Shown: in pieces, positions 54,012 to 59,001 of the stretch
Layout of the letters: the number at the start of each line of letters is the position of its first letter
How positions within the stretch are numbered: the first letter of the stretch is position 1
Assembly (NCBI GenBank): GCA_964512995.1
Contig: CAZELM010000031.1
Location: forward strand, 1 to 59,001
Direction of reading: 5' to 3'
Source: CAZELM01 sp964512995
Lineage (GTDB): Bacteria > CSSED10-310
Length of the DNA: 59,001 nt
Translations under genes and position numbers: made by a program
Notes under the pieces: generated by a model
Databases searched by the model: none
The model's input: the letters and a program-made list of their open reading frames with translations, nothing else
Told to the model about the DNA's origin: nothing

Positions 54012-55919
54012 TCATGGTTTGGATGGAGTCAACCGGATGATACGACCGAATTCGCCCACTCCGATTATAAACGAATGACGAGAATCTGAAGTAAAAGACA
54101 AAATCTGATGAGGAGGCCCATACAACACTTCTCCCGTTTCTCTATTCCACAGATTTCCTGTTTCACTATCCTTGGCACTCAGCCGGGAGGTAGGTTTTGC
54201 TGAGCTTACCCCAGGACCGGGTATGTAATCCCGTATTGGGGAAATCGGATGAATGGAAAAATACGATCCGCCGGGAGCTATGCTAATAACTTGAAACGGG
54301 ATAGCTTCCTTAAACCAGGACGAATTTTGACCCCATGAATATGAGTGCAATACCAATCCATTGTTTCCGATTATAAATGACTGTCCATCCGATCCAAACC
54401 AGTTTCTGGTCAGATCTGCTGTGATACCTGTATATTCTCCGAACCATGTTTTACCTGCATCATGACTCTCTTTAATTAATCCGTTATTTCCTATCAACCA
54501 TCCTTTTTGACCGATAAAGGAAATTGCATTGATTGTTGAAAATGGATCCATGGAAATGTTCTGCCATGATAAACCGCCGTTTGTTGTTTGATAGAACAAG
54601 CCCTGTTCACCGGCCACAAATCCATGGTTCTCATCGATAAAATAAACGACATTCAAGTTCCGGGATTGAGGCAATGTGACCATATCCCATGTCTGACCAC
54701 CATTCCGGGATTGTAACAGAGCGCCAGAATCTCCCGCCGCCCAAAATGTACCTGCCGGAGTGGAACAAACCGAATTCAATGTGGCTTTAGCGCCTGTCCA
54801 TGTTTGATTCCATGATGTCGCACTGCCATCAGAATAAAAGCAATGACCATCAGCTCCCACTGCAACCATTCGTCCATCCTGACACCAGAACACGGACGTC
54901 AAATCGGGTGAGAATTGATCTAAGATCACATCCCACGTCTTTCCATAATCCGCAGTAACAAAAATGATCCCCCATTGGCCAACCGCTATCCCGTGACCAT
55001 CCGATGTGAATGCAACACCATGCAGATAATATCCGGGGGTCGATTTAGCTCTGACCCAGTTCTCCGAAGCCGCATCATACGTTAGAATCCATCCGTATCC
55101 GACCGCAACACCATGAGCATCATCACAAAAAGCGATATCTCTCAAAAAATTTGTTGTTACATTCTGCATGAATTGCCATGAATCGCCGTTATTATCTGAA
55201 AAGATAACGGTTCCAAATGAACCCGCTAAAAAAATCCGATCTCGTGAATGATAAAAATCAGCGCCATAAATATTGAATCCTTCAGGGACGGTCAATTTTT
55301 CCCAAGTGGATCCACCATTTTTTGTTCGAAGAACAACGCCTTGATATCCCACACAAAATCCAAATTGATCATCTCTGAACCATATTGACCGTAACCCATT
55401 CGTAATGCAACTCTCCTGATGAATCCAGGACCGACCCGAATCGGTTGTTTTAAGGATGATCCCCTCATCTCCAACAACCCAACCGATAACGGGATTGATG
55501 AAGTATATCCCAACCAATCGTTTTCGTGTCGATGTCTGCACTTCATGCCAAACCGTGCCGCCATTATCTGATCGCAATACAACACCACCTGAGCCACATG
55601 CTGACACATTGTCAGTATCCAAGGCTTGCACATCATACAGACGATGAAATGTCGGAGACTCCTGATTTGACCATGTTTTCCCGGCATTTTCAGTTTTTAA
55701 TATTTGTCCATCGAAACCGACCGCCCAAGCAATCATGGTCTGAGGAGCAAAAGAAACCGCCCTGAAGTGAGTCGCAGCCCGATGTGGTCTTAACTCCTTT
55801 AATTCCGATCCAGAAAAAACCAGCTCTGAATACCCCCCAAAAATCAAAGAAAAAACCACCATCCACATTTTTAGAATAATTTTATCCTTGATCTTCATCC
55901 CGATGTCCATTCTCTCCAT
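54012..55919 (-). CDS. Secreted Ycf48-like beta-propeller protein
   Basis: 635 residues (from the first ATG; the ATG at 55898, which starts MKIKDKIILKMWM, is an equally good choice). Signal peptide/anchor (WMVVFSLIFGGYSELVFSG). The body consists of about a dozen repeats of ~40-45 residues with the Ycf48/BNR consensus (A/W)(V/A)VG-x-(G/Q)G-x-(I/V)-(L/x)KT-x-(N/D)-(A/G)G-x-(T/S)W, for example GFDGQILKTENAGKTW, GDEGIILKTTDSGRSW and GNNGLIKESHDAGKTW. The family includes Ycf48, an assembly factor, and many surface propellers of unknown function. First gene of the four-gene set with two GT-C-like proteins and the receptor. Confidence 0.88.
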   Translation of the reverse strand: MERMDIGMKIKDKIILKMWMVVFSLIFGGYSELVFSGSELKELRPHRAATHFRAVSFAPQTMIAWAVGFDGQILKTENAGKTWSNQESPTFHRLYDVQALDTDNVSACGSGGVVLRSDNGGTVWHEVQTSTRKRLVGIYFINPVIGWVVGDEGIILKTTDSGRSWIHQESCITNGLRSIWFRDDQFGFCVGYQGVVLRTKNGGSTWEKLTVPEGFNIYGADFYHSRDRIFLAGSFGTVIFSDNNGDSWQFMQNVTTNFLRDIAFCDDAHGVAVGYGWILTYDAASENWVRAKSTPGYYLHGVAFTSDGHGIAVGQWGIIFVTADYGKTWDVILDQFSPDLTSVFWCQDGRMVAVGADGHCFYSDGSATSWNQTWTGAKATLNSVCSTPAGTFWAAGDSGALLQSRNGGQTWDMVTLPQSRNLNVVYFIDENHGFVAGEQGLFYQTTNGGLSWQNISMDPFSTINAISFIGQKGWLIGNNGLIKESHDAGKTWFGEYTGITADLTRNWFGSDGQSFIIGNNGLVLHSYSWGQNSSWFKEAIPFQVISIAPGGSYFSIHPISPIRDYIPGPGVSSAKPTSRLSAKDSETGNLWNRETGEVLYGPPHQILSFTSDSRHSFIIGVGEFGRIIRLTPSKP

Positions 55920-56417
55920 TGACCAGATTCTATAAATCTGAAAGCCTTCCGAATAAGCAAAATCGCTCTCTCATGATAATAAAAGATATAACCATATTGG
56001 AAGCCAATTATAATATGATTAACGGAATCCATCCTTCCAAATGAGTTCTTGGTCAGAATCATTCAAAATGTTGGTGCGTTCGCAAATAAATGACCATTGA
56101 TTCTAATCAACTAGCAAAAATTGTGTTGATTCAGCTTGGTAACAATATGCCCTCCGGTTGATCTTGACAACCCAGTAGTTTCACAAGCTTACATCATCCG
56201 AACACGGCAATCCCCATGGAATTGTGAAAAAGCACCATTAGACTCTGCTAGACTCTGCATGTTTCAATAAAAGCGGATATTAGCGTAACTATCAATGATT
56301 ATCCTGATTTCTTTCCTGGAATAACTGTTTAAAATTGTGTATTTTGCTATAGAAAAAATTCCTTTCTATATGATACTTCTAAGAATCCAATAAGTCATTC
56401 AGAAGGAGGTTTCCATC
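55920..56417. other. Intergenic region with a short tandem direct repeat
   Basis: About 500 bases, AT-rich, no gene recognised. TAGACTCTGC occurs twice head to tail (56239-56258). Divergent promoters for the gene sets on either side would be expected here, but I see no clear -35/-10 pair. Confidence 0.6.
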
Positions 56418-56483
56418 ATGGAGATACGGAAAAAAAGAAGTAAATTGAAAACAATTCATCAACATAACTGTCCGATATCATGA
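56418..56483 (+). CDS. 21-codon leader ORF, coupled to the next gene
   Basis: ATG at 56418 with a strong GAAGGAGG eight bases upstream; encodes MEIRKKRSKLKTIHQHNCPIS and stops at 56483, the last codon TCA-TGA overlapping the ATG of the downstream gene at 56480 (ATGA). The downstream gene has no ribosome binding site of its own. It is either a small basic protein or a leader whose translation brings ribosomes to the next start. Confidence 0.5.
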   Translation: MEIRKKRSKLKTIHQHNCPIS

Positions 56484-57133
56484 ACTCAGACACATTGACA
56501 CTGTTCATGCAGGAGAATCCAATTCGGCTGGACCCAACCAGGACAACTACTCTAACAACCGGTCACTGCTCCATACATGAAGTCGGATTCATCACTCGTT
56601 CCTTCATTGCTTATCTCACACAAAGCACAGAATTGAACATCATCACCGATAGTCTGGAACCGTTTGAAATCATGGAAGCGGAAGGATTACAAATCAACCT
56701 TTCACGAGTATTTTTTTTCAAACCTTGGTCGAGTGGATGCGAAAACTACACTGCCTGCAATCCAGTATTATCTTACTTCGTGAATAATGGTGGGAATCTG
56801 TGTACTATCAAATCGAACCAACCACTGAATCAACAGGCTTCCTGGCAGTATCTCCTTTATCTATCAATGTTGTCACTCCATTTGATCATCGTGGCCTGGT
56901 ATCGATCGGATGAATTATTGGAATTCCTGATGAATAACCGGTTATATTGGGGCAGTGTTGGTGTTTTTTCCTGGCCACTATTCCTTCCCGAGTTTTCAAT
57001 GAACCATATTCTTATTGAAAGAAAAATCGGATTACCTATCTATTTCCGAAACTGGAGGCAACAAATAAAAGTCATTACGAGCAAAAAGAATGTTCAAAAT
57101 GGGCATCCACATCAACTGGGCTTCGGTTTTTAA
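56480..57133 (+). CDS. Unknown protein, possible degenerate P-loop fold
   Basis: 217 residues. Starts in the ATGA overlap with the 21-codon ORF. No signal peptide. It has several Cys and the strand-loop-helix patterns TTTLTTGHCSIHEVGFITRSFIAYL and LHLIIVAWYRSDELLEFL, which have the hydrophobicity of a RecA-type core, but the Walker A Lys and the Walker B Asp are missing, so I do not call it an ATPase. Charged C-terminus (KVITSKKNVQNG). The next gene begins 167 bases downstream. Confidence 0.55.
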   Translation: MNSDTLTLFMQENPIRLDPTRTTTLTTGHCSIHEVGFITRSFIAYLTQSTELNIITDSLEPFEIMEAEGLQINLSRVFFFKPWSSGCENYTACNPVLSYFVNNGGNLCTIKSNQPLNQQASWQYLLYLSMLSLHLIIVAWYRSDELLEFLMNNRLYWGSVGVFSWPLFLPEFSMNHILIERKIGLPIYFRNWRQQIKVITSKKNVQNGHPHQLGFGF

Positions 57134-57300
57134 TACAATGCATGGACATAAATTTCAATATTGCCCGGATATCGGACGAGTATGCACAACACTATTAACC
57201 AAACAAATTGTTTATAAATAGTTACATCAATATATAACTGGTATGTCATTTGCCCTCCCCACCATTGAACAACGAGCAAAACCAATTGCAGGAGGGCAAC

Positions 57301-57681
57301 ATGGAACGAAATTCTAAGAAAATGAAAGATCTCAAAGATTATATAGCTTCTGCCCTGAGGCAAATTGATCAGGACTTCTTTGGATACTACCCAGAATGGT
57401 TATTACCAGAAATGCTCGGTGGCATCCTCATCGACCAAGGATTCAAAGTGATTATGAAAAAAAAGTCTGAAAATCAATCGATGACTCTAATCCCGTTTAT
57501 TCTCGTTGAGGATGTAATCATCATCTCTCACGTTCATCATTCAGAAAAAATGAAACTTCATAAAATGACAAAACACCGGAATATCAACGGAATGAAGAAA
57601 TTGTTTGAATTAGAGGAATCAGGTTGCGTCATTACCGCCTATCGATCGAATTTTTATGGAACCAAACAACATGCAATCTGA
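57301..57681 (+). CDS. Small protein resembling a degenerate GxxExxY/PD-(D/E)XK fold
   Basis: 126 residues from the ATG at 57301, which follows AGGAGGGCAAC. The frame is open upstream but without a start signal. A Lys-rich first helix is followed by GYYPEWLLPEMLGGILIDQG (compare the family's G-x-x-E-x-x-Y ... L-x-x-x-G), IPFILVEDVIIISHV (where family members have D-x-x-V-(E/D)-...-E-x-K) and a final ESGCVITAYRS strand (family: G-x-L-I-N-F). The catalytic Asp and E-x-K are replaced, so if related it would be inactive. The link is weak and based on pattern only. It overlaps the FHA gene by 26 bases. Confidence 0.5.
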   Translation: MERNSKKMKDLKDYIASALRQIDQDFFGYYPEWLLPEMLGGILIDQGFKVIMKKKSENQSMTLIPFILVEDVIIISHVHHSEKMKLHKMTKHRNINGMKKLFELEESGCVITAYRSNFYGTKQHAI

Positions 57682-58471
57682 TCCCATCTATTCGAGAATC
57701 CAGATCAAATCCCCAAATGGTTATACCAAAGGTTATACACTTAATCGGCTATGTTTTTCAATTGGATCTCAACTTGATGCAGATATTCTACATCCACAGC
57801 TTCATTTTTCTCACGCTGAGTTAAAATTTGAATTAGGGGAATGGGTGATTCGACAAACAAATCCACGAGCCCTATTGACATTCAATGATCATACCATTTC
57901 CATGAAGAAATTGAATCCGGGAGATATCATTTACCTGAATGAAATTGCCTTGTTATTCCAAGGAATTGAAAATACTTCTGAAACACAGATGACTGATATT
58001 GACATCAGTTCGTTGTCCGAACCCAAACACATCATGGTTGTATTGAATGGCAAAGACAAGCATAAAAGCTTTTTACTACATCCTGGAGATTATATTATCG
58101 GCCGTAAAATCGACTCCCCAAGAAACCAAGACAATTTCCGGATTGAATTAGATAGTGACTTTATCTCGAAAAACCATGCGCGTATCTGGACTGATGGTGA
58201 CAATATTATAATAGAAGATTTGAAAAGCACGAATGGGATCGAAATAAATGGACGATTAATTACAAAAACAGAAATCATCCCTCCCCGGATAATCAAACTT
58301 GGAAAACTAAAAATCGAAATAAAAAACCGCAATGATATTCATAATAATGATGGTATTGAAACCTTAGAAATCAGTACATCATCCATCTTTCAAAATTATC
58401 GATTTTGGTTGAATTTGGCAATAGCTGTTCTCGGAGCAATCTCCGGATTGATATACTGCTTTCATGATTAG
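57656..58471 (+). CDS. Tail-anchored protein with two FHA domains
   Basis: 271 residues. Starts inside the preceding gene (26-base overlap); an ATG at 57671 is also possible. Residues ~10-108: an FHA-like domain in which the key residues are partly changed (CFSIGSQLDADI ... FSHAELKF). Residues ~125-230: a complete FHA domain with DYIIGRK near 145, SKNHARIW near 170 (FHA S-x-x-H) and DLKSTNGIEING near 187 (S-T-N-G). A short linker follows, then a single membrane segment near the C-terminus (FWLNLAIAVLGAISGLIYCF), so the domains are held at the cytoplasmic face. FHA domains bind phosphothreonine; no Thr kinase is in the window. Confidence 0.85.
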   Translation: MEPNNMQSDPIYSRIQIKSPNGYTKGYTLNRLCFSIGSQLDADILHPQLHFSHAELKFELGEWVIRQTNPRALLTFNDHTISMKKLNPGDIIYLNEIALLFQGIENTSETQMTDIDISSLSEPKHIMVVLNGKDKHKSFLLHPGDYIIGRKIDSPRNQDNFRIELDSDFISKNHARIWTDGDNIIIEDLKSTNGIEINGRLITKTEIIPPRIIKLGKLKIEIKNRNDIHNNDGIETLEISTSSIFQNYRFWLNLAIAVLGAISGLIYCFHD

Positions 58472-58743
58472 ATTCAATACTATACTCTATTTCAGATTAA
58501 GTCGATCAGTATTCACCATAAATAAACAGAACTTATTCGTAAAAAAAAAACAATCGATCCAATCACTGAGTATATCTATTCATTTTTCATGATGATAATC
58601 ATTCGAATAGAGCATACAATTCAATCTGCTCCTCCCTATAGTAATTCCAAAGATCACATATTGTTCTGAATCTCAACTTCTATTTAAAATATCTTGAGTC
58701 AAGGCATCATGTTCTTTGTTGTTCTGAAACGATGAATCAGCAT

Positions 58744-59001
58744 TTATAGAATTGGTTCACTACATGATCCTGCACCTAAAGCTGCCCAGAAAATCTGTTG
58801 AGAATCACCAGCAGTAATCTCCCCATTGTCATTGCAGTCCGCTGCACAGATTTGTGTGAAGGTCGGAGTATAGTCTCCTAAAGCGATATAAAAAGTAATT
58901 TGAGCATCTTCACACGTAATATCATGATCCTGGTTAACATCACCTGAATGAATACATATCGGTGTCGGTGTCTCGGTCGGCGTGGCCGTGGGGGTGTCGG
59001 T
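58744..59001 (-). CDS. C-terminal end of a secreted protein with dockerin-like double repeat
   Basis: 85 codons plus a TAA are visible; the rest, including the start, lies beyond the right edge. The chain begins with a TPTATPTETPTP linker and continues with a dockerin-like double repeat: GDVNQDHDITCEDAQ with the canonical D-x-N-x-D loop, then CAADCNDNGEITAGDSQ and a final GSCSEP. The layout, the IALGDYTP spacer and the cysteines match those of the gingipain-like protein, so this is a second protein with the same lineage-type anchoring or assembly module. It is the last feature in the window on the minus strand. Confidence 0.9.
   Translation of the reverse strand, partial: TDTPTATPTETPTPICIHSGDVNQDHDITCEDAQITFYIALGDYTPTFTQICAADCNDNGEITAGDSQQIFWAALGAGSCSEPIL

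Overview
The window looks like a piece of a draft, metagenome-type assembly (there is a run of exactly 100 N at 8059-8158) from a Gram-negative, heterotrophic bacterium. The support for this is a TonB-dependent receptor, lipoprotein and Sec signal peptides, a two-component hybrid kinase, and many large secreted proteins with Pro-Thr linkers followed by a dockerin-like double repeat. I cannot place the phylum from the sequence alone; this style of secreted protein is seen in several poorly cultured lineages. No rRNA, tRNA, CRISPR array, transposase or phage gene was recognised.

Layout. 1-203 is a 21/22-bp tandem array cut by the window edge. 595-7660 holds secreted proteins of little known function around a large membrane glycosyltransferase-like protein; two of the secreted proteins share a C-terminal domain. 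7805-8290 is a 132-bp hairpin-rich repeat in three copies interrupted by the assembly gap. 8304-14034 contains an unknown protein, methionyl-tRNA synthetase, a low-molecular-weight phosphatase, an unknown helical protein, and the FAD and iron-sulfur subunits of a molybdenum hydroxylase without its catalytic subunit. 14271-14606 is a second, perfectly phased 21-bp array that shares a half-unit with the first. 15030-24149 carries a collagen-like surface protein, type 2 isopentenyl-diphosphate isomerase, an EamA transporter, a nitroreductase, a protein with a sorting-signal-like tail, an ankyrin protein, a DapE-type deacylase and a metallo-beta-lactamase/rhodanese fusion.

24364-33516 has a hybrid histidine kinase, an RNB exoribonuclease, and divergent glycan genes (GT2 transferase; membrane HExxH protein; UDP-GlcNAc 2-epimerase; GT-C-like protein). 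33664-38658 is the clearest metabolic operon: butyrate kinase, EtfB, EtfA and a membrane Fe-S oxidoreductase of the ETF:menaquinone oxidoreductase type, suggesting flow of electrons from acyl-CoA oxidation to quinone. 38669-47097 encodes a GNAT enzyme, a secreted protein with a sorting-like tail, a TPR lipoprotein and a 1682-residue gingipain-type protease carrying both a dockerin-like and a cohesin-like domain. 47393-55919 has an M29 aminopeptidase facing an apparent four-gene operon (Ycf48-like propeller, two GT-C-like proteins, TonB receptor). 56418-58471 is a compact unknown cluster starting with a 21-codon leader ORF and ending with a two-FHA, tail-anchored protein. The right edge cuts another dockerin-like secreted protein.

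The observations I consider most worth checking are the two related 21-bp arrays, the cis cohesin/dockerin pair on the protease, the Cys-to-Ser change in the iron-sulfur subunit, and the FHA cluster with its translationally coupled leader.
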